64,000 nucleotides of DNA, taken from the NCBI GenBank assembly GCA_021108275.1, contig JAIORD010000005.1:1-64000 (forward strand), read 5' to 3'. Source of the stretch: Methanococcoides sp. (GTDB lineage Archaea; Halobacteriota; Methanosarcinia; Methanosarcinales; Methanosarcinaceae). A model generated the notes under the pieces. It had not been told where the DNA came from and searched no databases. It saw nothing but the letters and a program-made list of their open reading frames with translations. The translations under genes were made by a program, and so were the position numbers. Position 1 is the stretch's first letter; each line of letters begins with the position of its first letter. Shown here piece by piece: positions 37,701-46,468 of the stretch.

Positions 37701-38027
37701 TTTGAACGTAACCTTCACACCATCTCTGATTAGAGAGTACTTTTCACGGTTCGTAGCAGGAAGTGTTTGCGTAGCGCTAACTGCTACGATCTGACGAACT
37801 GCATTGTCATAGGCTTCGTCGGGAAGGCCATCATTTAGTTCGACAAGTTTCTCACGGAGATAGCGAGTGAGTACCACTTCACTATCCGACGTTCTGCCAA
37901 GAGTACCCGTAGGACCGAAGGTTTCTGTGTTGTAAGCATACACTGAATCCCATTTTAGTTGTTTTTCCAAGTACTCTTCTGTGGTCTGCTGAACGAGGGT
38001 GTCTTCGGTGTATGCTGGATTTGTCAT
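34782..38027 (-). CDS. hsdR: Type I restriction enzyme, R subunit (HsdR)
   Basis: The 1081-residue protein has an N-terminal HSDR_N nuclease region (with ELKNVNKDIRAAYEQNFADY), then a superfamily 2 helicase motor with HTQGAGKSYSM (Walker A), TDEAHRTQYG (DEAH) and later RIAIVCAMWLTGFDVPSL. The C-terminal domain is complete. Its ATG overlaps the stop of the AlbA_2 frame (TAATG), so it is coupled to the gene split by UAG. Without a functional HsdM (see 41496-44255) it should be unable to form an active restriction complex. The frame is intact. Confidence 0.93.
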   Translation of the reverse strand: MTNPAYTEDTLVQQTTEEYLEKQLKWDSVYAYNTETFGPTGTLGRTSDSEVVLTRYLREKLVELNDGLPDEAYDNAVRQIVAVSATQTLPATNREKYSLIRDGVKVTFKNKKGERVKHRLRIFDFEQPEKNHFLCVRELWLKGDLYRRRVDIVGFVNGLPLLFMELKNVNKDIRAAYEQNFADYKDTVPHLFYHNAFVVLANGVDAKLGTISSRFEHFHEWKRLAEDDPGAVDMETLLKGVCEKNNFMDLLENFIFFDDSSGEPRKVLARNHQYLGVNQAIEAVKQRKELDGKLGVFWHTQGAGKSYSMGFFTRKIHRKLGGNFTFLILTDRADLDTQIYKTFAGCGLVDNERDTCRAASGVHLSQLLAQHKSYIFSLIQKFNKEVDPDEGYTQRDDIIVITDEAHRTQYGTLALNMRNALPNASFLGFTGTPLFKDDEITRRIFGDYVSTYDFQRAVEDKATVPLYYDSRGEKLGVSVGDLNEQIAAKLEELEIEGVDVEQRLEQEMKRNYHIITANKRLDQVARDFVTHYSKGWESGKAMVVCIDKITCVRMYNLIDKYWNQHINELEGKLTAITNEQEDIYCKRRIEWMRATRMAVVVSEEQGEVEKFRKWDLDIKPHRKLIKDGMELPEFMRGKPQFRNMQRMDLDEAFKVQEHPFRIAIVCAMWLTGFDVPSLSTLYLDKPLKAHTLMQAIARANRVNEGKNNGLIVDYCGILKNLRKALSTFAKGTDGEEDGGKGVDPTRPQEELLGELKYSIDLVRTFLTEKNASLDDIIDNTGFERNAAIMAAKEAANENDESRKHFEIMCRAVFKKFKACFSIKEVNDYRAEYGAINIIYKSLQKDREQADITGIIQQLHKVVDEAIDTRIDSGTGKSKPYDISKIDFDRLKREFERSSTKNTTVQNLKNVIEMRLQRLMEQNPLRTDFQLHYEKIVSEYNREKERATIENTFDLLLKFCEVLDKEENRALRQGLDEETLALFDLLKKPGLKPDEIKKIKQVAVELLRTLKTEKLKIDHWRDKEATRDAVHITINDFLWSDNTGLPVDSYTEDDVTEKSEDVFRHVYRVYPTVPSPFYAEAT

Positions 38028-40279
38028 TAAGAAAACCTCTGCTTAATGTAGTCCTGTGTCTGACTTGCACTAAGTTCAGTCGTGGAAGGACCTGTACGAA
38101 TATAGAACCGCTCAATACCCTCATCTTTAATGAACACTGGCGCAGGTGACTTGCTGCATTTTATGATCATCGCACGGCTATTTTCTAAATCCTCGAAATG
38201 CACATGCATTCCAGTCATAGCATGTGGCCCTATCCTGCTTTTGACAATATTGACTAAATGAAGACTCATTTTGTCTTCATTTGAAAAACCGTCAACTCCA
38301 ACTCCTATTGGCGTACCTTCATCAGTTACGCCAACAATTAATGTTCCACCATTGGTGTTCAGGAAACCTGCTAACGTCTTGAGGACGGCATGCTACATGC
38401 GCGGGTCTTTCTGTTCCGTGTGCAGATTTGTTCTAAGTGTAGATTTAAACTCAACTTCCTCAGATTCACCATTCACAACAATCTGGCTCAGGTCAAATTC
38501 TTTAGTTTCTGTCTCTTCATTTGATTCAGCAATCAGAGTCTGATAACCTTCTGCAATAACCTGTGCTATTAGTTCCCTTCTCTTCTCCAAGAATTCACGG
38601 TAATCTAAATGTTCCCAGTTCTCAGGCAACGCATGCCAGTGATACATTCGGGATAGTTCATTCGTGCCAAATCGCTTTTTTAACGTGGGGAAGTATTCTG
38701 CTGGAGGTTGATCCGAAATCTGAGCATTGTCTCCCCATTCCACAAGTGCATAGTTAGCAATCTGATTAGTATCACGTGGGGCGTTTATACCAAGGGTACT
38801 GAGATATCCTTTGGGGAATAAGTGATGACGTTCCACAGCCGAACGATTCGCCTGCAGAGCAGGATCGAGCAGTTCTGACACTCGTACTTTGGAGAATAGT
38901 GCACGTGCATCCAGAAGAACTAATGCAGCATTGTATGCAAAGAGGGAGGGGCTGCGGGATGAAGACGTTGCAAGATCGTTAGGTAATGACACCTTCCAAA
39001 AATCATTTGTCAACGTTATATCACAAATATTATTCAGAATATTAACAAATTCCTGACCATCTTCAATATCACGGAATCGTGCTAAATCAAATTCCATGGC
39101 AGATTCAGGTGATCCGGTATAGCGACCTGTCACACTTGACATGAAAAACCAGCGTGCAATGACTCGTCGTAAATCAAATTCATCAATGTTGTACTCAGTT
39201 CTTCCTATCAAATAAAGCATGTATGAAAACAGGAGATTATTTTTTGAACTAATCGTCTTGCCACTTCTGAAACCAGCCTGACGAATACAATTCATGAAAT
39301 CATGCCAATATTGCAGATTCAGGACCTTTGCTTGAGCTTCTTTAAGACGGGAAAACTGCTCAATACGTATTTCATCACTAAACTTCTCGGTCTCCAGGTC
39401 TTTCCCCCGCAGGATGGAATAAACGTAACGCAATCTTGCACGTTTGAAGGCTACACCTACACTCACTCTTAGTAGCTGAGAAGGATCAGGATCTATGAAA
39501 CGATTAAATGGTGATGGACCATACTTCGAAGGTTTTCTTGATTCACGACAAAATTGTTCCAATGCTGCGCGCCCCTCATCCCAAAAGACAGACATTAAAG
39601 TCAGGATGAAGTCTGCCTGATCGAGTCGTGTTCCCATGCTGTTGATGCGGACAAAAACCTCTGAAACGTCCTCTTCTGAAATGTCTGCTGCTAACTCAAG
39701 CGCTGTGAACGGAAAGCTTAGAAGCCCATGTAATTTAGTAATAGCCTTACGTACCTTTTTAATGTCCTCACTTGAAATATCACGCGATTCTTTCAAACCA
39801 GTTAGGTAATTGTCAACAACTTCAAACAAATCAGTATCTTCATTCCATAAAATTGAAATATCTGAGATATAAGAAGCATCACGCTGTATAGCTGCATCAG
39901 TCACCTCAAACTTTCCCTCTAGTGGGTTGAAGGCAATACGGACATGTTCGCTCTCATAGTTTTCACGAACAACTGGTATGCCTTTCACTACTGTATACAG
40001 GGAGGTCAGACGCTGCTGACCATCCACGATGACCAGTCGTGGTGGCTTCTGCTTATCGTCCGTTCCAATAGTGCGTGAATCGGCTGCAAGACCATTCTGC
40101 CAGAACAACAGATATCCAACTGGGTAACCCCTATACATGGAGTCGAACAGATTTCTGACCTTAGCATTCTTCCAGACAAACGGACGCTGGATCTCCGGAA
40201 GACCAATCTCACCGAGTGCGATGAAATTGACAAGAGATCCTAAGTCGTAATCCACTTTTGTAAATACTGTTTCACTCAT
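38027..40279 (-). CDS. DUF262-AlbA_2 protein interrupted by an in-frame UAG
   Basis: Codons 1-628 encode a DUF262 protein with the IQRPFVWKNAKVR start region, the VDGQQRLTSLY motif (ParB-like nuclease fold) and a C-terminal HNH-like part (ERHHLFPKGYL). An AlbA_2/Schlafen-type domain then begins at VEFKSTLRTNL, is cut by TAG (codon 629, plus 38393-38395), and continues in frame: HAVLKTLAGFLNTNGGTLIV, through VEF-type motifs to the end at 38027. The full product would have 750 residues. The TAG stands where Glu is usual (GAG to TAG, one change). The final TAA overlaps the hsdR ATG and the start overlaps the hsdS stop (ATGA), so operon structure fits the full-length reading. DUF262 proteins accompany many type I restriction loci as extra defence genes. 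Confidence 0.82.
38393..38395 (-). other. In-frame UAG inside the AlbA_2 domain
   Basis: The context is QKDPRM-UAG-HAVLKTLAGF. In an organism with pyrrolysine decoding it could be read through. No start with a good ribosome binding site follows that would restart the AlbA_2 part. Confidence 0.75.
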
Positions 40280-41499
40280 ACAGAGATATCCCCCTTCATT
40301 AGTTTAGGAAGCAACAAGTCACGAGCTTCAATCAGTTTGATATTTTGTAGCTGGAGATTTTTTTTGAGCTCAAAAATTGGTGAGACTTCTTCAATAAAAA
40401 CTCTCAGTAATTCAGGAGCTGGAGCAATTATTGGAGTCTTCTTTAACGTCTGCTGGCTGATATTAGTCTGTGCTGCCCCTTGTGCTAAACCGATTAACCA
40501 TTTTCTAATATTCTCAAAATGGAGTTGTGCGTAATATTCATGTGCTGAAGGGTGTTTCGGGAAAAGGGCAACGCAGGCTTGATTTGTTGCAGCCTTCTCT
40601 GTAATGATTGCAGTTCTACCAATATTCGTGCCCCCATATATTGAAATCAATAATGTTCCTTCAGGAAATAACTTCGCAGAAGAGTTTCTTATGGCATCTT
40701 CAGTAATTTGTTCATCTGTTCTAAAAATGAAATTATCGTTTAATTCTTGGGTCTTTACCCAGTTTATATCTCCTTGAAAATATTCCTGTTTCTTGCGACT
40801 TGGTGTTCCACCGGATGTTGAATCATAATAATCTGCAAGTAGTCCTTTCTCCCAACCCTCCGGCACACCGTCGGTAATGGTAACATGCTCGTGACCAGGG
40901 AAGCGAAGGTTGACGAACCACTCTTTGTACAGCAGCTGCGCCGCCTGATCCAATAACTCAATACGCCTTCGGTTGTTTTCGATCAGGTCGTCATAGGCAG
41001 AGAGGATTGAAGCAATGGATTGCTGTTCCTTAACACTCGGTAACTTAAAGCGGAAAGCTCGTATTTGGTTCCCTGAAATATGAGGTACATTTGTACCACC
41101 CATTATGTTCTTTGCATAAGCACAGAATTGAGTCGATGCAATGATATAACGTAAGTATTCGGAACAAAGTCCGTTCGCTCCTCTAAGACAGGCAACCCGT
41201 TGTACCAAAAGTGCTTCCGGGTCGTGCTCGTTGATTACAGCATACTTCAGTCCGGCTGTTACCCATGGGCGGTCCATAGCTAATACAACATCACCAGGTT
41301 GAAGTTTGAATTTATCGTATCCATCAGCATCCCCACGTGGCCAATATTTTGACTTTTCCCAGAGAATCATGCCTTGACCAAGATTGTCCCCTTTCACAAG
41401 TGGAACATCGGAGGGATCATTGGTGAAATAACGACTCTTGAATGCAGGGCCAGAAATAAGTTCTATATGTGAACCGAGAGTTGTTTCTGACCAACTCAT
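40276..41499 (-). CDS. hsdS: Type I restriction specificity subunit (HsdS)
   Basis: The 407-residue protein has two target-recognition domains joined by a conserved helix. The first ends with KLPSVKEQQSIASILSAYDD and the central LLDQAAQLLYKEWFVNLRFP; the second ends near LLPKLMKGDISV. It recognises a bipartite DNA site. The start overlaps the hsdM-like end by 4 bp and the end overlaps the DUF262 start, typical of one operon. Confidence 0.92.
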   Translation of the reverse strand: MSWSETTLGSHIELISGPAFKSRYFTNDPSDVPLVKGDNLGQGMILWEKSKYWPRGDADGYDKFKLQPGDVVLAMDRPWVTAGLKYAVINEHDPEALLVQRVACLRGANGLCSEYLRYIIASTQFCAYAKNIMGGTNVPHISGNQIRAFRFKLPSVKEQQSIASILSAYDDLIENNRRRIELLDQAAQLLYKEWFVNLRFPGHEHVTITDGVPEGWEKGLLADYYDSTSGGTPSRKKQEYFQGDINWVKTQELNDNFIFRTDEQITEDAIRNSSAKLFPEGTLLISIYGGTNIGRTAIITEKAATNQACVALFPKHPSAHEYYAQLHFENIRKWLIGLAQGAAQTNISQQTLKKTPIIAPAPELLRVFIEEVSPIFELKKNLQLQNIKLIEARDLLLPKLMKGDISV

Positions 41500-44255
41500 A
41501 TTCCCAAGTCCTCAAAGTTCTTTTTGATGGTCGCAGCCAGTCTTGCCGCCTCAGCATTGAGATCTTCCAACTCCACATGGATGTCGCGGATAGATTCCTC
41601 AAAGTCAAAATCCTCACCCTCTTCCTCTGGAGCCACACCGACGTAGCGGCTAGGGGTCAGACTCCAATCGTTGGCTTCGAGTTCGGCACGATCTACCAGT
41701 TTAACCAGTCCCTCTACATCGCCTAACTTAGCTTCAGGGAAGCGCTTGGTGAGCCAGTGAGCCTGTTTCCAGAAGTATCGTACCTGCTTTAATTGCTCGA
41801 CTACCTGTGCTCTCGCCTCGTCAGCTGCTTTGCGGAAGCGTGTGATATCTCGTCCCCGCCACATATCGCTCTCATGGGCACCACATTCAGTTTCACAAAT
41901 ATTGATTAGATGGTATGCGAGTTTGTATAGCAGATCTGCCTCCTTCACCAGATCACGGCTTGCCTCGACTAGTGGTGTAAGGCGCTCAACAGCTTTTCTG
42001 AGCTCACCGATGGAAGTTTCCTGCTTTTTCCAGGAAGCTTGTTCTTTTTCGATGGATTTCTTGAAAGCTTCAACATCTTCATTAAAGAAAGGCAGCTTTT
42101 CATCCAGATCATTCATAATCTCTGTATGGGCAGCCTCTTGGTTGAGCGTGTCGAGGAAAGGCTGCAGAGCATCCCGTAACTCATTAAGTGAATAACTAAA
42201 AGTTGGTAAAGGTTTTACCTCATTCCCTGTTAGCATTTTGAAGATATTGTGTTCATAAAGAACAGATGATGCAAGATCCGGGAACACATTGGCAAGTTTG
42301 CCATAGAGCTCTGCTAAAGAGTAAGGGTCCTTCTCAAGCATGTGGAGTGATTCGCAGCTTGTATTGTGGTCTCCCAGGAACTCGCCGAGCATAGATAGCA
42401 TCACGGACTTACCGTTTGCACCTTTGCCTAACAACATAACTGACTTCTCGATTCGGGCGTCCGGAATCAGACAGTACCCAATAAATTCGTATATCACCTG
42501 TATATCTTCAGGCTTCAGTACATCCTTCATGAACTGCTCGATCTTAGGACACTTCGCGTCAGGATCATACTTCACTGGAATCTGCACGATCGAGATGTTG
42601 TCAGGATTGTGTTCCTCAAGCTCACCCGTCTCCAGATTGTAGATGCCATTCAGTAGATTGATACTCCCGGTGTCATGATTGATTCTTGATCTCGGGAGGA
42701 GTGTTTCTAGCTGAATATAATTGATTATCTCAGCAATATGGTTCCTCTTTGATTCATCTCCAAGGGCGTTCTGTACGTTCTTGGCAATTATATCCTCGCC
42801 ATGTGGCACATAGACTCCGTTGCGGTAGCAGAAGATCTTCTTCGTGTCCTCGAATGTGATAAAGTGATCCAAGTCCATCAGATGTTCGGCAAGACCCTTG
42901 ACCTTCAGCTTCCCGCGTTCCGTGAAGAATGAGCCGTTGTCTATATTCGGAGTGTCCTCCTTCAGTTTGATTGATTTGAGGATGCTACTGATCTCAGGCT
43001 TCGATAGCCCGAAATATTCAGCCACTTCATTTTCAATAAACGGCTTCTTCAGAATGGAATCCATCGACTTAAGGTCATTCGATATGAAACGGATTAATAC
43101 CCGGACCTTCTCGACGGTCTTCGATGGAACGGTCTGTGCACGGAGCTTTGTCTCCCATACGTTATCTGATTCCAACTGCTCGAAGTCTTCCTTCGTGTGG
43201 ACCTTAAGGTAGTCAGCAAGATCAATCTTGTCCACTCCATCAGGCCGTGGGAGCTCCACGACACGGACCTGCACACCCCGGGATTCCAGGTACTCGGCTG
43301 TCGCAATTGCACCATTCTTCCCTGCCTCATTCTCTTCGTTGTCATTACAAATTCTGACTTCCGACTTGTTCTTGACCAGCTGGTAAGCATATTCTTTCTG
43401 GGATTCCTTGATGCGAACCGTCACTGGTGAAATACAGGCAAGTCCCTCTTGTAGAGCCTTGATGCAGTCTGTCACACCTTCGGTAATAATGACAGAATCA
43501 GCTCGTCGAATCGAGTTCTCGCCATAGAAGTATGAATTGTCAATACACTTACTGATGTAAGGCCTTTCTTCGGAGTGTACCAACTGCTTGAAGTACTTCC
43601 TCTGTGACTTTGGATCCGGATCCCTGCCGATGAAATAGACGACGTTGTCGCCCTTCCAATAGGGGAATATTATCCGTCCTTTGAAGATGTCCACCAGTTT
43701 GTTTTCATTCACGTAGACGAGGCCAGCTCTCTGTATGGTATCAATGTCGAACAGCTCACGCATCTCACGCTGCATGGAGTCGTCTTTCGGAGCCCAGCCA
43801 ATCATCAGCCCGTCAATCATCTCATCAGAGATACCCCATTTTTCATGAATGTAGTACCTATGTTCATCAGTCAGGTTCGAGTGATAGAAACCGGCAACTA
43901 CTTTCATGAAAGGGTTGAGCTCTGCTTTCTCGTTTGCCTGAACAGGATCATGAGTAGGCAATTGTACACCGGCCTTCTCGGCTGCAATTTCAATGATCTT
44001 CGGAAAATCGTCGTCTAAGTCCAGCCCCTCAGCATAAGCAATCCAATTGAACACATCCCCTCCATCCTCGGTGGCTGTGTTGTTGTAGATTTGCTTTTTC
44101 GGATCCACAATCAGAGATGATCCGGACTTTGATGTAGCAGAAGTTGCACCTCGGTACGCATTTCCTACCTGCTTCAGTTTGATGGTTTCACTGATGATCT
44201 GTACGAGATCTAACTTTGATTTGATTTCGTCAACTAATGCACGATCTTCGGTCAT
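41496..44255 (-). CDS. In-frame chimera: viral-type primase/D5 helicase fused to the HsdM C-terminus
   Basis: Of 919 residues, about 1-680 are a plasmid/virus replication protein: a DnaG-like CHC2 region (its Cys replaced, for example NNTATEDGGDVF), a Toprim domain (SVIITEGVTDCIKAL ... DNEENE), a D5_N region, and the start of an SF3-type helicase with Walker A LGKGANGKSVML up to FKMLTGNEV. From about residue 685 the protein is the C-terminal part of a type I methyltransferase HsdM (SLNELRDALQPFLDTLNQEA, ending NDWSLTPSRYVGVAP and an EDFDFEE tail). The join is near 42205-42215. The helicase C-terminus and the whole HsdM catalytic domain (GxGxF and NPPY motifs) are absent. A deletion between two genes in the same direction explains this. 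Whether the fusion is functional is unknown. Confidence 0.87.
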   Translation of the reverse strand: MTEDRALVDEIKSKLDLVQIISETIKLKQVGNAYRGATSATSKSGSSLIVDPKKQIYNNTATEDGGDVFNWIAYAEGLDLDDDFPKIIEIAAEKAGVQLPTHDPVQANEKAELNPFMKVVAGFYHSNLTDEHRYYIHEKWGISDEMIDGLMIGWAPKDDSMQREMRELFDIDTIQRAGLVYVNENKLVDIFKGRIIFPYWKGDNVVYFIGRDPDPKSQRKYFKQLVHSEERPYISKCIDNSYFYGENSIRRADSVIITEGVTDCIKALQEGLACISPVTVRIKESQKEYAYQLVKNKSEVRICNDNEENEAGKNGAIATAEYLESRGVQVRVVELPRPDGVDKIDLADYLKVHTKEDFEQLESDNVWETKLRAQTVPSKTVEKVRVLIRFISNDLKSMDSILKKPFIENEVAEYFGLSKPEISSILKSIKLKEDTPNIDNGSFFTERGKLKVKGLAEHLMDLDHFITFEDTKKIFCYRNGVYVPHGEDIIAKNVQNALGDESKRNHIAEIINYIQLETLLPRSRINHDTGSINLLNGIYNLETGELEEHNPDNISIVQIPVKYDPDAKCPKIEQFMKDVLKPEDIQVIYEFIGYCLIPDARIEKSVMLLGKGANGKSVMLSMLGEFLGDHNTSCESLHMLEKDPYSLAELYGKLANVFPDLASSVLYEHNIFKMLTGNEVKPLPTFSYSLNELRDALQPFLDTLNQEAAHTEIMNDLDEKLPFFNEDVEAFKKSIEKEQASWKKQETSIGELRKAVERLTPLVEASRDLVKEADLLYKLAYHLINICETECGAHESDMWRGRDITRFRKAADEARAQVVEQLKQVRYFWKQAHWLTKRFPEAKLGDVEGLVKLVDRAELEANDWSLTPSRYVGVAPEEEGEDFDFEESIRDIHVELEDLNAEAARLAATIKKNFEDLGI

Positions 44256-44413
44256 CCAATCACCTCATAAATAGCAGCATCAAGCATAATAAGCACCTGC
44301 TTTTTTCCCGTTGTCAGTGGCAGTGAATCATATTTAGCCAGTATCTCTTTTTCATCACTATCAAGATGATCCCACAGAAAACGAGATAGTCGTACGAGCT
44401 CAGCTTTACTCAT
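44252..44413 (-). CDS. Small protein (53 residues) before the primase gene
   Basis: The frame MSKAELVRLSRFLWDHLDSD ... AAIYEVIG ends in TGA that overlaps the primase ATG (ATGA). Its own start overlaps the stop of the preceding small gene in the same way. Three genes in such tight coupling are probably real. Function unknown; position suggests a replication accessory protein of the element. Confidence 0.65.
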   Translation of the reverse strand: MSKAELVRLSRFLWDHLDSDEKEILAKYDSLPLTTGKKQVLIMLDAAIYEVIG

Positions 44414-44565
44414 TGATAGTCCCCCATGATCTCACTGGCCACATCTACAAGCATCTTGAGTGTGGGATTGGTCTTCTCAATGATCTGATAGAGTTCAGGA
44501 TCACTAGTTACAGATGCAAATTCTTGAATGAGTGGATGGTGTTGAAGAATTTCAGTATCGGTCAT
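44410..44565 (-). CDS. Small protein (51 residues) of the replication cluster
   Basis: The frame MTDTEILQHHPLIQEFASVT ... ASEIMGDYQ starts 4-6 nt after GGAAGGTGG and overlaps the next small gene by an ATGA junction. Mostly helical, acidic. Family not recognised. Confidence 0.6.
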   Translation of the reverse strand: MTDTEILQHHPLIQEFASVTSDPELYQIIEKTNPTLKMLVDVASEIMGDYQ

Positions 44566-44648
44566 TGGCCACCTTCCTTCCAGGAGCAATTGTCAATATG
44601 TGGATCATTTGGCAATTATCACAAAAATTTAAATCAGAATAAAACATG

Positions 44649-44864
44649 TTAGACATCTGCATCTCTCCATTTATTGCATAAGTGGCTGTTGGATGCTGCT
44701 GGACTGTAGCTGGTCTCATGTTCCTGGAAGTTCATGCCAGCTGCGGCCTCAATTTTATCATTCATCATTTGGTTCAAATATATTGAGCGTGGGATCAATC
44801 CCCGCATCTCATCAAATTTTGTAAGGATGTTTGAATCTACTGTTATTGTTATATTTGTTTTCAT
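44649..44864 (-). CDS. Ribbon-helix-helix regulator (CopG-like)
   Basis: The 71-residue protein starts MKTNITITVDSNILTKFDEM, followed by RSIYLNQMMNDKIEAAAG, the strand-helix-helix pattern of CopG/MetJ-type repressors. GGAGGT lies 3-4 nt before the ATG. Longer in-frame extensions are not credible. It heads the primase cluster, so it may control element copy number or gene expression. Confidence 0.75.
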   Translation of the reverse strand: MKTNITITVDSNILTKFDEMRGLIPRSIYLNQMMNDKIEAAAGMNFQEHETSYSPAASNSHLCNKWRDADV

Positions 44865-45192
44865 AATACCTCCTATTGCTATCGTTAGCATCGAACTGTA
44901 CATTTCTGTACGGTATTCATCTACCATAAAAGAATGGGGGGCAATTTTAGGAGATATGCAAAAAAAATTGAATTGGGGATATACCGTAATTAGCATAGTG
45001 TAAATTGTAAATGAGTTAAATAATTGAAACCAAAATACTGAAAAAAATAATCTACATTTCTGATAGTAAGAATTTGGGATTCGAACAGGAGATGTTATCA
45101 TTGAATATCTCTTTTGGCAGTTTAATGTTAGAGATCATAGTATAAAAGTGAACGCAAATTAAATAAATTAAAGGAAATATTGATGACGATAG
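44865..45192. other. Promoter region of the replication cluster, otherwise empty
   Basis: AT-rich, with no coding signal. It separates the ribbon-helix-helix gene from the 275-bp repeat. Confidence 0.35.
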
Positions 45193-45468
45193 AATAACGA
45201 TACATGATGTGAATGAAGTGTAATAAAAGTCACAAAGTCTATTTTCAAAAATCGGGAAAGCAAGGGGAAAGGGAGTAACAACAATAATACATACACCCCC
45301 CCGGTATTTTGATGCGAGTTATCAGCTGTTATTGACACTTCAATTTATACTCCACAACTGATCAGCCCTGAATACCTTGCAGCATCCGTTGGAGAAAAGG
45401 TGCTACTATCACACTCAACGCATACCTGCGTTTAGTGGCAGCTCCAACGAGAAACAGTTTTGTGATGT
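45193..45468 (+). repeat. 275-bp direct repeat, copy A
   Basis: Starts AATAACGATACATGATG and ends at CAGTTTTGTGATG. It matches 54584-54858 with mostly single-base differences. A conserved hairpin AACGCA-(4 nt)-TGCGTT (45416-45431) is kept although its loop differs, and the outer CACT/AGTG pairs extend it. Other conserved parts are AAGGGGAAAGGGAGTAACAA and a run of Cs. No open frame is shared, so it is noncoding: a site or RNA. It ends 8 bp before the putative group II intron start. Confidence 0.85.
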
Positions 45469-45476
45469 ACGGAATC

Positions 45477-45905
45477 GTGTGATATGAACAAGGTGAACGA
45501 TACAACGCCGAATGTCTTGGCTCTGATCCATTGATTCTGTCTTGAGCGTGAAACATCTTGACCTCGAGCTGAGTATGCTGGGACGTGTAATAGGGGATGA
45601 TGATGTATATTATTTTGATCGAGAGGGGGATCTCACCTGCGAACGGACAGCTAGTAATTGTTTCATCGCGATGTTAGTGGTCTGAATAGCTCAAGTGTTC
45701 TACTTGACGTCATCGGTGGGCCTTTGGGAATATGTTGAGTGATTGGTATCCTGCGGGCTATCGGCCCATTATTTCAAGATAGAATCTCACAGCTAGGGCA
45801 TGTGCTGAGATGTCGGTTTGTCTAGGGGGCAGGATTTTAAGAGGGTCTAAATCCTGCATGTGCTAGATGGAAAGGCCGTCTCCCATGGGGAGCAAGTGGT
45901 CGAAT
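45477..45905 (+). mobile_element. GC-rich structured stretch, possible 5' part of a group II intron
   Basis: From GTGTG at 45477 the base composition becomes richer in G and C than its surroundings and many hairpins occur, for example GCAGGATTT/AAATCCTGC (stem 9, about 45829-45857) and CTCCC/GGGAG near 45880. GTGTG agrees with the GUGYG 5' consensus of group II introns, and segments such as TTCTGTCTTGAGCGTGAAAC and TTGACCTCGAGCTGAGTATG look like domain I. No reverse transcriptase or domain V is found, so if real it is truncated. It could instead be an unrelated structured RNA. Confidence 0.35.
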
Positions 45906-46468
45906 AGTAGTTAAAAATATCAATTCAATATGACATATATCAAATCTCAAAGCTATGGAATCAAGGAAAGGGCTCGATTAATCGGGATGATAAATTTTGG
46001 CAGAAAATGTCTTCACTTCATTTGGTACAATTGTTACAATTAGAAATTAATGCATGAGTAACTCAATAGAGACAATGCCTTCCCGTTTATATATTCATTA
46101 CAGGATATAGGCAATACCAAAAAACAATACACTTTGTGTTCTTGGCATTCAGCAAATCTTAGAAATATTTGATATTTCAGAGGTTCGAATCTTATCACTC
46201 GCATAATAATTCGGGGATATAGGTAACTCAGAAAAATGCAACCTTTAGAATTTTAAGAATATGATGACAATTTTTCAAAATTGCTATGTTTTTATTGAAC
46301 TAATACTTGTACATTTTGTTGAATCTGTTTGTAGTTAGTGTGAAACTCTGATGCTTAATTTAAAAGAATGGAACTATTTACATAAAAAAAGATAAAGAAA
46401 ATGATAAGATAAGAAAGCAGGACATTTCCTCGACAACTAAAATATTTGCCCCTTTCATCCTTTGACCT
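45906..46468. other. AT-rich region without genes
   Basis: No gene seen. A short T-arm-like string (GGTTCGAATC, about 46182) does not fold into a tRNA. Confidence 0.35.

Noticed and set aside
46090-46240. tRNA-like strings (GGTTCGAATC and a D-arm-like GGGGATATAGGTAAC)
   Set aside because: No acceptor stem or anticodon arm can be formed in either order.
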